Translations under genes and position numbers: made by a program | Part shown: positions 26,233-34,912 of the stretch, piece by piece | How the letters are laid out: every line of letters starts with the position of its first letter | How positions within the stretch are numbered: the stretch's first letter is position 1 | DNA from: HXMU1420-13 sp965228545 | GTDB lineage: Bacteria > Bacteroidota > Rhodothermia > Balneolales > Balneolaceae | DNA: 64,000 nt | Assembly: GCA_965228545.1 (NCBI GenBank) | Contig: OZ245822.1 | Coordinates: 806,001-870,000 of the forward strand | Direction: 5' to 3' | Notes under the pieces: generated by a model | Databases searched by the model: none | Told to the model about the DNA's origin: nothing | What the model saw: only the letters and a program-made list of their open reading frames with translations

Positions 26233-27717
26233 GTGATTTCAAATAATTATTACGCTTTGAACAAAAAAGAATTTCTTTCGCTCGCAACAGCACATACGGC
26301 TATTCCGGTGTACAAACGTTTGCTCGCCGATGTATTAACACCGGTTTCTCTCTTTCTTAAGATTAGGGAAAACGCACTTTCTCCTTTTCTGCTCGAATCG
26401 GTAGAAGGTGGCGAACAATTAGCTCGCTATTCGTTTCTGGGACGTAATCCTTACCAAATATTGAAATTTGATGGAATTAGAACAACGCTCGAGAAAAACG
26501 GAGCTACTGAACATATTGAACAAAATTATTTTGATGTACTTCGCGAGCTAACCACGGCATATTCGGAACCATTTATTCCTGATCTTCCACGATTAACCGG
26601 TGGCGCGGTTGGCTTTTCTGCATACGATACGTTTCGTCTGGTAGAGAACTTACCGGATACCCCACCGGATGATCTGAATATTCCGGAGGCAATTTGGTCG
26701 TTTTACGATGAGATTTTTGCCTTTGATCATGTAAAACATCAAGTAGTGTTGATTAAAACCGTGTTTGTAAATGAGCATGAAGATCTTGATCAAGCATACG
26801 ATGAAGCAATTCTTGCTTTAGAAAGAATGGAAAAAGCAGCCACAGAGGGAGTTTTTGAAAAGCGTTCGTTTAAGATCTTCCCAGATTCCCTTTCAAGCAA
26901 TTTGGAAAAACCTTACTTCGAAGAAATCGTGAATAAAGGCAAAGAGTACATCTACGAGGGGGATATCTTTCAGGTAGTGCTTTCTCAACGATTCCAAGCT
27001 GATATGGAAGGAGATGCCTTTATGTTATATCGCGCACTTCGTATGGTAAATCCGTCTCCTTATTTGTTTTTCTTAGATTTCGAGGACTTTCATATTGTTG
27101 GCTCATCACCGGAAGTGTTGGTAAGTGTTCAAGACCGCACCGTAAAAGTGTTGCCCATTGCGGGTACACGTCCGCGTGGTAAATCACATGCCGAAGATCT
27201 AGCATTTGAAGAAGATTTATTGGCCGATCCTAAAGAATTAGCCGAGCACGTGATGTTGGTTGATTTGGGCAGAAATGATTTATCCAGAGTGTGTACCGCA
27301 GGAACTGTTAAAGTAGTACGCGACCATGTAATTGAGCGCTATTCGCATGTGATGCATATTGTTAGTGAAGTTCAAGGACATCTTGCGGATGAGAATACTT
27401 CGGTTGATGCATTGATGCAGTGTTTTCCTGCCGGAACCGTTAGCGGTGCGCCAAAGATCAGAGCGATGGAAATTATCGATGAATTTGAACCAACCAAACG
27501 TGGTATTTATGCCGGTGCGGTCGGTTATTTCGATTTTTCAGGAAATATGGATACCTGTATTGCTATTCGTACTATGGTTGTCGCAAAAAACAAAGTTTAC
27601 ATACAAGCGGGGGCTGGGATTGTGGCAGATTCTGATCCACACAAAGAATACGAAGAAACTCAAAATAAAGCCGGAGCGTTAGTTCAGGCTCTTAGCATTG
27701 CATTAGATATACGATGA
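26233..27717 (+). CDS. trpE: Anthranilate synthase component I
   Basis: It makes anthranilate from chorismate with ammonia supplied by TrpG. The 494 residues fit TrpE. The N-terminal region holds LLESVEGGEQLARYSFLGRNP, which contains the Trp feedback-binding LLES and S residues. The catalytic C-terminal half shows GDIFQVVLSQRF, PSPYLFFLDF, IAGTRPRG, DLGRNDLSRV and the FPAGTVSGAPKIRAMEII stretch. The start is GTG at 26233, the first start codon after the attenuator. Its stop overlaps the trpS start by four bases. Confidence 0.96.
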   Translation: MISNNYYALNKKEFLSLATAHTAIPVYKRLLADVLTPVSLFLKIRENALSPFLLESVEGGEQLARYSFLGRNPYQILKFDGIRTTLEKNGATEHIEQNYFDVLRELTTAYSEPFIPDLPRLTGGAVGFSAYDTFRLVENLPDTPPDDLNIPEAIWSFYDEIFAFDHVKHQVVLIKTVFVNEHEDLDQAYDEAILALERMEKAATEGVFEKRSFKIFPDSLSSNLEKPYFEEIVNKGKEYIYEGDIFQVVLSQRFQADMEGDAFMLYRALRMVNPSPYLFFLDFEDFHIVGSSPEVLVSVQDRTVKVLPIAGTRPRGKSHAEDLAFEEDLLADPKELAEHVMLVDLGRNDLSRVCTAGTVKVVRDHVIERYSHVMHIVSEVQGHLADENTSVDALMQCFPAGTVSGAPKIRAMEIIDEFEPTKRGIYAGAVGYFDFSGNMDTCIAIRTMVVAKNKVYIQAGAGIVADSDPHKEYEETQNKAGALVQALSIALDIR

Positions 27718-28697
27718 ATACAAAAACGATTTTATCAGGCATCCAACCTTCGGGTAAACTCCACATTGGTAATTATTTTGGGGCCATTCGCCAACATATT
27801 GCCATGCAGGATAAAGGAGATGCATTTTATTTCATAGCCAATTATCACTCTCTTACTAGCTTAAGAGATGGTAAACAACTCTATCAGAATACTATCGATG
27901 TAACCCTCGATTACTTGGCACTGGGACTTGATCCGGAAAAAGCTACCTTCTTCGCGCAATCTGATGTTCCCCAAGTTACAGAGTTAGCCTGGATTTTAGG
28001 AACACTCACTCCGGTAAGTTTAATGGAGAAAGGGGTTTCTTATAAAGATAAGATAGCAGCAGGATTAAGTCCGAACATTGGGCTTTTTACTTATCCAATT
28101 CTACAAGCAGCAGATATTTTGATCTATCACTCAAACGTAGTTCCGGTGGGAGAAGATCAAAAACAAAACATCGAAATTTGTCGCGATTTGGCAGGTAAAT
28201 TTAATCGAGAGTATGAGGGAGACTATTTGGTTCTCCCTGAAGAGTACATTGTAAAATCTGTTGCGGTAGTACCAGGCACCGATGGTCGAAAAATGAGTAA
28301 GAGTTACAGTAATACCATTCCTATTTTCGGCGAAGGAAAAACGTTTAAAAAAACCATCATGTCGATTCAGACCGATTCTACAGCATTGGAAGATCCAAAA
28401 GATCCTGAAAAAGACAATGTTTTTGCTCTGATAAAACTCTTCGCCTCTAAAGAAGAACAAGATGCAATCGCTGCGAAATACAGAGCCGGTGGCTATGGAT
28501 ACGGGCATGCGAAAAAAGAATTACTAGGTTTCATCCAAGAGTATTTTGGTGAGGCATTAGAAAAACGCAAGAAGCTTGAAAAGGATCTCGATTACGTAAA
28601 AGATGTCCTTGCCGAGGGTGGGAAAAAAGCACGAATGCGCGCTGAGCAAGTGATGGCTCCAATCCGTGAAGTAGCCGGAATTGTAAGGAGTTTCTGA
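27714..28697 (+). CDS. trpS: Tryptophanyl-tRNA synthetase
   Basis: It charges tRNA-Trp. The 327-residue class I synthetase has the HIGH motif as SGKLHIGNYFG (about 13-23) and KMSKS as GRKMSKSYSNTI (about 190-202), with the Trp-binding region in between. It lies between trpE and trpG, overlapping the first by four bases and the second by one, so it is inside the attenuator-controlled operon. Charged tRNA-Trp is exactly what the leader ribosome senses, so the placement creates a feedback loop. Confidence 0.96.
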   Translation: MNTKTILSGIQPSGKLHIGNYFGAIRQHIAMQDKGDAFYFIANYHSLTSLRDGKQLYQNTIDVTLDYLALGLDPEKATFFAQSDVPQVTELAWILGTLTPVSLMEKGVSYKDKIAAGLSPNIGLFTYPILQAADILIYHSNVVPVGEDQKQNIEICRDLAGKFNREYEGDYLVLPEEYIVKSVAVVPGTDGRKMSKSYSNTIPIFGEGKTFKKTIMSIQTDSTALEDPKDPEKDNVFALIKLFASKEEQDAIAAKYRAGGYGYGHAKKELLGFIQEYFGEALEKRKKLEKDLDYVKDVLAEGGKKARMRAEQVMAPIREVAGIVRSF

Positions 28698-29257
28698 TGG
28701 TACTAATCATCGACAATTACGATTCGTTTACCTACAATCTGGTGCATTTAATTGCAGTGGAAACTGAACACTATAAAGTGATCAGAAACGATGCAATGAG
28801 TATAGAGGATATTAAAGCGCTCAATCCCACTAAAATTCTGATCTCACCCGGACCGGGCCGACCTCATGAAGCAGGGATTACCGAAGAGGTGATCAAAGAA
28901 CTGGGCGATAGAATTCCGATTTTAGGTGTTTGTTTGGGTCATCAGGCAATAGGTGAAGTGTTTGGTGCCAAAGTAGTTCACGCGCCCACCTTAATGCACG
29001 GTAAGGTGAGTGAAGTGGAACATGATGGATTATCAATTTTCAAAGATGTTGAGGAGAATTTCACTGCAACACGGTACCATTCTTTGGTGCTTGATCCTGA
29101 AACAATTCCGGAAGAACTGGAAGTAACCGCCCGAACCGGAGCTATTGTGATGGGAGTTCGTCACCGCTCTAAACCCATCGAAGGAATTCAATTTCACCCC
29201 GAAAGTATTCTTACCACAGAAGGACCCAAAATGATTTCAAACTGGTTAAAGCAATAA
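28697..29257 (+). CDS. trpG: Anthranilate synthase component II (glutamine amidotransferase)
   Basis: It supplies ammonia from glutamine to TrpE. The 186-residue class I amidotransferase has the nucleophile in PILGVCLGHQAIGE (Cys79), the oxyanion strand ILISPGPGRPHEAG, and the His-Glu of the triad in GIQFHPESI near 165. It is a stand-alone domain, not fused to TrpD. Its first and last codons overlap trpS and trpD by one base each. Confidence 0.95.
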   Translation: MVLIIDNYDSFTYNLVHLIAVETEHYKVIRNDAMSIEDIKALNPTKILISPGPGRPHEAGITEEVIKELGDRIPILGVCLGHQAIGEVFGAKVVHAPTLMHGKVSEVEHDGLSIFKDVEENFTATRYHSLVLDPETIPEELEVTARTGAIVMGVRHRSKPIEGIQFHPESILTTEGPKMISNWLKQ

Positions 29258-30279
29258 TGGATTTTAAAGAGATATTAGAACGCTTATCCTTCTCAGAAGA
29301 TTTATCTCCTGAAACTGCAGAATATGCCATTCGACAAATAATGTCGGGACAAGTAAATAACGAGCAAGTAGCGGGATTTCTAACTGCAATGCGCCTGAAG
29401 GGGGAAACACATCAGGAGTTAACGGCTTTTGTAAAAGTAATGCGAGAAAAAGCCACCAAAGTTAAGGTAAATGTAGACGGAGCCATTGACTTGGTAGGCA
29501 CGGGTGGTGATAAATCCGGCACATTTAACATTTCGACCGTTTCGGCTTTTGTTGTAGCCGGTGCAGGCGTTCCAGTTATCAAACACAATAACCGAAGTGC
29601 TTCTAGTAAATGCGGAAGCGCGGATGTGCTCGAAAAGCTCGGAGTAGACATCGAACTGAAGGCTAGTCAGGTTGAGCGCGCTTACAAAGAAGTGGGAATG
29701 GCCTTTATGTTTGCCCCCATGTTTCATCCGGCTATGAAATATGTGATGCCTGCTCGAAGAGCGCTAGGCTTCAGAACTTTCTTCAATATACTCGGACCTA
29801 TGTGTAATCCCGCAGGTGTGCGTAGGTATGTAATTGGTGCATTCAGTAAAGAAGTGGCAGAGAAAATGGCGCACATTTTAGCCAATCTTGAAACTGAATT
29901 TGCATACACCGTGAACTCACACGACGGATTAGACGAATTGAGTTTAACCTCCGGAGCTGATGTTTTTGAACTCAAAGATAGTATCCTATCGATGCCGATT
30001 TTGTTCGAGCCTGAATCACTTGGGTTTGAAAAATTTTCTATGGCTGATATTACGGGAGGAGATGTACATGAAAATGCTCAGATTTTCGAGAATATCTTAG
30101 ATAACAATGCGACTCAAGCCCAGCGAGATATCGTTTTGCTAAATGCAGCATTTGGAATTCAGGCTTCTGGTAAGGTGTCGAGTTTAGGGGAGGCTAAAAT
30201 TTTGGCAGAAGAAAGTCTTGAATCTGGTAAAGCCCGCGATATTTTTAATAATTATGTAGAGGTAAGTCGAAACGTTTAA
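29257..30279 (+). CDS. trpD: Anthranilate phosphoribosyltransferase
   Basis: It transfers phosphoribose from PRPP to anthranilate. The 340 residues fit. The PRPP-binding glycine loop is DLVGTGGDKSGTFNIST (about 73-89), followed by KHNNRSASSKCGSADVLEKLG (anthranilate/PRPP site), with MFAPMFHPAMKYV and RRALGFRTFFNILGPMCNP further on. The ATG overlaps the trpG stop by one base, and trpC begins three bases after its end. Confidence 0.96.
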   Translation: MDFKEILERLSFSEDLSPETAEYAIRQIMSGQVNNEQVAGFLTAMRLKGETHQELTAFVKVMREKATKVKVNVDGAIDLVGTGGDKSGTFNISTVSAFVVAGAGVPVIKHNNRSASSKCGSADVLEKLGVDIELKASQVERAYKEVGMAFMFAPMFHPAMKYVMPARRALGFRTFFNILGPMCNPAGVRRYVIGAFSKEVAEKMAHILANLETEFAYTVNSHDGLDELSLTSGADVFELKDSILSMPILFEPESLGFEKFSMADITGGDVHENAQIFENILDNNATQAQRDIVLLNAAFGIQASGKVSSLGEAKILAEESLESGKARDIFNNYVEVSRNV

Positions 30280-30281
30280 CC

Positions 30282-31097
30282 ATGCCAACCATCTTAGATA
30301 ACATAGTTACCAAGACTTCCGAAGACCTCAAAAAGAGGAAGAAAGAGCTACATTTTAATGACTTACATTCTTTAGAAGGCTTCGAAAAGAATAGAATACC
30401 GTTTAAAACTGCCTTGCAAAAAGTGGGAGTTTCGGTGATTGCAGAGGTTAAAAAAGGATCTCCATCGAAAGGAATTATCAGAGAAGATTTTAATCCGCTT
30501 GATATTGCACTTCGATATCAGGATGGTGGAGCATCTGCAATTTCAGTACTTACCGATGAGCCTTTTTTTAAAGGAGATATTCAATACTTATCCGATATCT
30601 CGAAACGCGTTGAATTACCGTTGCTAAGGAAAGATTTCATCATCGATCCCTATCAGATAAAGGAAGCTAGAGCATTTGGCGCTGATGCTTTTCTTATTAT
30701 CATGGCTATTGTTTCGGATGCCCAACTCGACGAATTACTAGCCGCAGGAAGAGAATTTGGATTAGATGCCTTAGTTGAATGTTACGATCAGGTCGATTAT
30801 GATCGGGTGCCGTTTGATAAAGTTGATATTCTTGGAGTGAATAATCGTGATTTGAAAAATTTTGAAGTAGATGTCCATCGTGGAATTTCAATTCTAAATC
30901 AGGCACCAGAAGGCACGGTATTGGTTTCTGAAAGTGGGATATCAACGGGAAAAGACATGGCACTTTTGCATCAAAAAAGCATTGATGCGGTATTGATTGG
31001 TGAACATTTTATGCGGCAACCCGATCCCGGTAAGGCTGTTTCTTTGTTAATTGAAGAAGGGGAAGAAATTTTTGAACGGAGTTTACAGAATGGATAA
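30282..31097 (+). CDS. trpC: Indole-3-glycerol phosphate synthase
   Basis: It closes the indole ring from CdRP. The 271-residue TIM barrel has the catalytic stretches VIAEVKKGSPSKGII, LRKDFIIDPYQI (catalytic Lys), LVECYDQ, GVNNRDLKNFEVD and VSESGIS in order. It is mono-functional, not fused to TrpF. The start of trpF lies eight bases before its stop. Confidence 0.95.
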   Translation: MPTILDNIVTKTSEDLKKRKKELHFNDLHSLEGFEKNRIPFKTALQKVGVSVIAEVKKGSPSKGIIREDFNPLDIALRYQDGGASAISVLTDEPFFKGDIQYLSDISKRVELPLLRKDFIIDPYQIKEARAFGADAFLIIMAIVSDAQLDELLAAGREFGLDALVECYDQVDYDRVPFDKVDILGVNNRDLKNFEVDVHRGISILNQAPEGTVLVSESGISTGKDMALLHQKSIDAVLIGEHFMRQPDPGKAVSLLIEEGEEIFERSLQNG

Positions 31098-31731
31098 TCA
31101 GACCAAAGTTAAAATTTGTGGAATCACCAACCTTGAAGATGCACGATTTGCTTCCGGTGCAATGGTGGATTATTTAGGATTTATCTTTGTGGAATCAAGT
31201 CCACGTTACATTGATCCGGAGAAAGCCGGAGCCATCATTAATTGGGTCGAAGGTCCCAAAAAAGTGGGAGTCTTTATGGATCAACCACTGGATGATGTGA
31301 ATGTGCTCGCAAAGTTTTCGGGAATCGACTACGTACAATTGCATGGGCAAGAAACCATCGAGTATTGTCAGTTAATCGAAAAACCGATAATTAAAGTGAT
31401 TCATGTGGGGGAGACATCCATAAAAGAAGAAATCGAAGATCAAGTAGCTTTGTACAGTGAGGTGGCAGAATTCTTGTTATTTGATACCAAAGCTAATGGA
31501 AAATTTGGTGGAACGGGAATCACCTTCAATTGGTCGTTGTTAAACGAAATTGCTGATGACATCCCATTTTTTCTGGCAGGTGGATTGACCCCGGAAAATG
31601 TATCGGAAGCGATTGAAACTGTTCGACCTTACGCTGTTGATTTAAACAGTGGGGTTGAAGAAGAACCCGGACTCAAAGATTTTGAAAAAATTGAACAGCT
31701 GATGGAAAACCTAAAATCTTATAAAATTTAG
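31090..31731 (+). CDS. trpF: Phosphoribosylanthranilate isomerase
   Basis: It converts PRA to CdRP. About 213 residues, TIM barrel. The N-terminal signature KVKICGITNLEDA carries the catalytic Cys, VQLHGQE the central strand, LLFDTKANGKFGGTG the catalytic Asp and phosphate loop, and AVDLNSGVEEEPGLKD the C-terminal phosphate site. I chose the ATG at 31090, because a longer frame from 31051 lies wholly inside trpC and adds residues foreign to the family. Confidence 0.95.
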   Translation: MDNQTKVKICGITNLEDARFASGAMVDYLGFIFVESSPRYIDPEKAGAIINWVEGPKKVGVFMDQPLDDVNVLAKFSGIDYVQLHGQETIEYCQLIEKPIIKVIHVGETSIKEEIEDQVALYSEVAEFLLFDTKANGKFGGTGITFNWSLLNEIADDIPFFLAGGLTPENVSEAIETVRPYAVDLNSGVEEEPGLKDFEKIEQLMENLKSYKI

Positions 31732-31783
31732 GTTAATCACAGATAATCCGAGCGCGAGCGAAGAATAAATTTCGATAATTATT

Positions 31784-32986
31784 ATGCAAGCAACTGAAAT
31801 TAAAACCAAGTACAACCAACCCAATAATCGCGGTTATTTTGGTGATTATGGCGGGAAGTTTGTCCCCGAAATTCTAATTCCTGCGATTACTGCATTGGAA
31901 GAAGAGTACCAGAAAGCGCAAAATGATCCGGGGTTTCTGCAGCAATATCACGAATTATTGGAGGAGTATGTTGGTAGACCAACTAAGCTCACGTTTGCCG
32001 ATAAACTCACTGCCCATTACGGAAAGGCAAAGATCTACCTGAAACGGGAAGATTTATGTCATACAGGAGCGCATAAAATAAACAATGCGATCGGACAGAT
32101 ATTACTCGCTCGGCGCATGGGAAAAACCCGCATTATCGCAGAAACGGGTGCGGGTCAGCATGGAGTTGCTACCGCAACGGCCTGCGCTAAGTTCGGAATG
32201 CAATGCATCGTGTATATGGGTGCTGAGGATACTGTTCGACAAAAATTAAATGTGGATCGAATGCGCTTAATGGGCGCCGAGGTTCGCGAAGTAACCAGTG
32301 GATCAAAAACACTAAAAGACGCCACCAACGAAGCCATTCGTGACTGGGTGACTAATGTAGATGATACTTTTTACATCATCGGATCAGTGGTAGGGCCGCA
32401 TCCATACCCGATGATGGTACGTAACTTCCATCGCGTAATTGGTGATGAAACCAAACGACAGATTTTGGAGAAAGAGGGTCGTTTACCGGATTATTTGGTA
32501 GCCTGTGTAGGTGGTGGATCGAACGCACTTGGGCTGTTTTATCCTTTTATGGATGACGACGTTAAAATCATAGGTGTTGAAGCTGCCGGATATGGTGTGG
32601 ATTCAGGCCAGACTGCTGCAACCATCACCAAAGGAACTCCGGGTATTTTACATGGCTCTTTAAGTTATTTACTTCATGACGCTAACGGACAAATTGAATT
32701 AGCACACTCAATCTCAGCCGGTTTGGATTACCCGGGAATTGGTCCTGAGCATTCTTATTTGCATGATTCAGGTCGGGTAAAATACCACGCAGTAACAGAC
32801 GAAGAAGCAATGGAAGCGGTAAAATTGTTATCGCAAAAAGAAGGAATCATTCCTGCGCTTGAAACTGCGCATGCTTTTGCTTGGCTCGAAAACTTGATGC
32901 CCGAAACCACTATGGATGAGATTGTGATCTTAAATCTCTCCGGTCGTGGCGACAAAGACATGAAAACAATTTCTGAAAACCTGTAA
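31784..32986 (+). CDS. trpB: Tryptophan synthase beta subunit
   Basis: It condenses indole with serine to tryptophan using PLP. The 400 residues fit TrpB1. The PLP Lys is K98 in CHTGAHKINNAIGQ, the catalytic Glu lies in AETGAGQHGVATAT, and the phosphate-binding loop is CVGGGSNALG. The COMM-domain region and C-terminal LNLSGRGDKDM are standard. A 52-base gap separates it from trpF and a 37-base gap with a hairpin separates it from trpA. Confidence 0.97.
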   Translation: MQATEIKTKYNQPNNRGYFGDYGGKFVPEILIPAITALEEEYQKAQNDPGFLQQYHELLEEYVGRPTKLTFADKLTAHYGKAKIYLKREDLCHTGAHKINNAIGQILLARRMGKTRIIAETGAGQHGVATATACAKFGMQCIVYMGAEDTVRQKLNVDRMRLMGAEVREVTSGSKTLKDATNEAIRDWVTNVDDTFYIIGSVVGPHPYPMMVRNFHRVIGDETKRQILEKEGRLPDYLVACVGGGSNALGLFYPFMDDDVKIIGVEAAGYGVDSGQTAATITKGTPGILHGSLSYLLHDANGQIELAHSISAGLDYPGIGPEHSYLHDSGRVKYHAVTDEEAMEAVKLLSQKEGIIPALETAHAFAWLENLMPETTMDEIVILNLSGRGDKDMKTISENL

Positions 32987-33006
32987 GGGCGGATTGCTAT
33001 CCGCCC
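32987..33006 (+). repeat. Perfect hairpin between trpB and trpA
   Basis: An 8-bp perfect GC-rich stem (GGGCGGAT / ATCCGCCC) with a four-base loop begins directly after the trpB stop codon. No T-run follows, so it is not an intrinsic terminator. It may stabilise the upstream mRNA or tune the trpB:trpA ratio. Confidence 0.75.
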
Positions 33007-33023
33007 AACTAACGTCTGAATAG

Positions 33024-33821
33024 ATGAACCGAATCTCAAAAAAATTTCAAGAAAAAGGCACAGATGAGAAGCTGATGAGCTTATTCATTACCGCCGGGTA
33101 CCCGGATCTAGAGTCAACGGTGGATTTGATACTTGGCTTCGAAAAAAACGGAGCTGATCTAATCGAATTAGGCATGCCATTCAGCGATCCCTTAGCTGAT
33201 GGCCCTACCATTCAGTATTCGAGCGATGTTGCCATCGAAAAGGGAATCTCGATCGACAAAATCATGGATATGGTGGCCGAGATTCGTAAACAATCTGAAA
33301 TTCCAATTATTCTGATGGGATATATGAATCCGGTTCTCAGGTATGGAGTTGCTAAATTCTGTGATCGAGCCAAAGAGGTTGGGGTAGATGGATTTATCTT
33401 GCCAGACATCCCGGTTGAAGAAAGTGGGCTGATCGAAAAAGAAGCTAACGCAGTAGATATTCCAATCATTTATTTAGTGGCCCCTAACACAACCGACGAG
33501 CGTATGCGTCTGGCAGATGAGAAATCGGATGGATTTGTGTATTGTGTTTCTGTAACCGGTGTTACCGGAGCCCGAAGTGGGGAGGAAGTTTCTCAATCAG
33601 TAAATAGATTCATCGAAAGAGTTGGTGAAAACGTTACCAAAAACCCGAAGATGATAGGTTTTGGGATAAAATCGTTCGAAGACGCTCAGCAAATTGCTGA
33701 AAAAGCAGATGGCTTTATAGTGGGAAGTGCATTAATCAATACGATAAAAGATGTGTATCCACAACAAAATTGGAAAGAGCACGTCTTTGATTTCGTACAT
33801 TCGTTGAAATTTGGGAAATAA
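33024..33821 (+). CDS. trpA: Tryptophan synthase alpha subunit
   Basis: It cleaves indole-3-glycerol phosphate to indole, channelled to TrpB. The 265-residue TIM barrel keeps the catalytic pair: Glu48 in DLIELGMPFSDPLADGPTIQ and Asp59 in the same stretch. VYCVSVTGVTGARSG and GFGIKSFEDAQ form the phosphate site. It ends the trp set, but the next gene starts only 11 bases later and no terminator is visible. Confidence 0.96.
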   Translation: MNRISKKFQEKGTDEKLMSLFITAGYPDLESTVDLILGFEKNGADLIELGMPFSDPLADGPTIQYSSDVAIEKGISIDKIMDMVAEIRKQSEIPIILMGYMNPVLRYGVAKFCDRAKEVGVDGFILPDIPVEESGLIEKEANAVDIPIIYLVAPNTTDERMRLADEKSDGFVYCVSVTGVTGARSGEEVSQSVNRFIERVGENVTKNPKMIGFGIKSFEDAQQIAEKADGFIVGSALINTIKDVYPQQNWKEHVFDFVHSLKFGK

Positions 33822-33832
33822 ATAACACATTT

Positions 33833-34903
33833 ATGAGGTATTTGAAGAGTTTAATATTAATGGTAGCCGTTGTAAGTTTAATGGCTTGCGAAGGAGATTT
33901 TAGGGAACGGGCGGATGGAAATCCAAGAGAGTTTATTGTTGTGATGGATTCCACCAAATGGGAAAGTGAAACCGCTCAGGCTATTCGCGACACTTTCGGT
34001 AAATTCATTTATACCTTGCCTAACGCTGAGCCAAACTACGATTTAATGTTTATGCCTATTCGCTCCAGGCAACAATTAGAGCGAATTCGTAAAGGTAAGA
34101 ATGTGATTTTTGCAGCTCCGCTAAACGAAGACTCCAACGTGGGAAGGCAAATAAAAGCTTTTTTGGATGATGGCGTAGAAGCCCGGGTAGAGTCAGGTGA
34201 AAGTTTTGCCTTTCCAATCGAAGACCAATGGTACAAAGATCAATATGTGTTGATACTTACCTCGACATCTGATTCAGTACTGGCAGATAAAATCAGAAAT
34301 TCAGAACAGGCATTGGTTTCAAGCGCCTTAGAAAAAGAATTACAACGCTGGAATTGGGATGTGTATGAAAAGAAAGAGCAAACACAGTATTCCGATTCGT
34401 TATGGAACGATCATGGGTTTATGGTAAGAATCCAGCATGATTACTACAAAGGAGTGGATACGCTTAATTTTAAAACCTATCGGCGATTACTGCCCGATAA
34501 TGAGCGCAGAATGTGGATTTGGTGGAAAGATGATGTGACTGACATTAGTTTTTTGGATGACGATTGGATTAACGCCACTCGCGATAGCTTGCTTCAAACC
34601 TACTTCAAAGGCGGTAGGGACAATCAGTATGTATCTACCGAATACCGCAGGCCTGTTGAAACCACATCCTTCCAAAAAGGGCGGTATTTTGCCTACGAAA
34701 CTCTCGGAACCTGGCAATTGATCAATGGTGCCATGGGCGGACCTTTTGTCAATTTCACTTATTATGATCCAGCTACAAATCGATTGTTTATGATTGAATA
34801 TCATCAGTTTGCACCTCGTGTTCGTAAAAAATTGACATTTGTACGTCAGTTTAGAGCTATGGGGAGAACCTTTGAGAGTGATTCTACCTGGACATCAAAT
34901 TAA
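33833..34903 (+). CDS. DUF4837 family lipoprotein
   Basis: A 356-residue protein with a signal peptide and lipobox (VSLMAC, Cys at 19), matching the layout of DUF4837 lipoproteins of Bacteroidota. Features are the N-terminal REFIVVMDSTKWESE, an Arg-rich helix near 75 and a Trp-rich C-terminal half with the EYHQFAPRVRKKL end. The function is unknown; the family sits in the envelope. It lies between trpA (11-base gap) and bioF (9-base gap) with no sign of a terminator, so it appears to be a passenger in a joint trp-bio transcript. Confidence 0.82.
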   Translation: MRYLKSLILMVAVVSLMACEGDFRERADGNPREFIVVMDSTKWESETAQAIRDTFGKFIYTLPNAEPNYDLMFMPIRSRQQLERIRKGKNVIFAAPLNEDSNVGRQIKAFLDDGVEARVESGESFAFPIEDQWYKDQYVLILTSTSDSVLADKIRNSEQALVSSALEKELQRWNWDVYEKKEQTQYSDSLWNDHGFMVRIQHDYYKGVDTLNFKTYRRLLPDNERRMWIWWKDDVTDISFLDDDWINATRDSLLQTYFKGGRDNQYVSTEYRRPVETTSFQKGRYFAYETLGTWQLINGAMGGPFVNFTYYDPATNRLFMIEYHQFAPRVRKKLTFVRQFRAMGRTFESDSTWTSN

Positions 34904-34912
34904 AGCGAATTC

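Noticed and set aside
31051..31089. N-terminal extension of trpF
   Set aside because: The added residues lie within trpC and do not belong to the TrpF fold.
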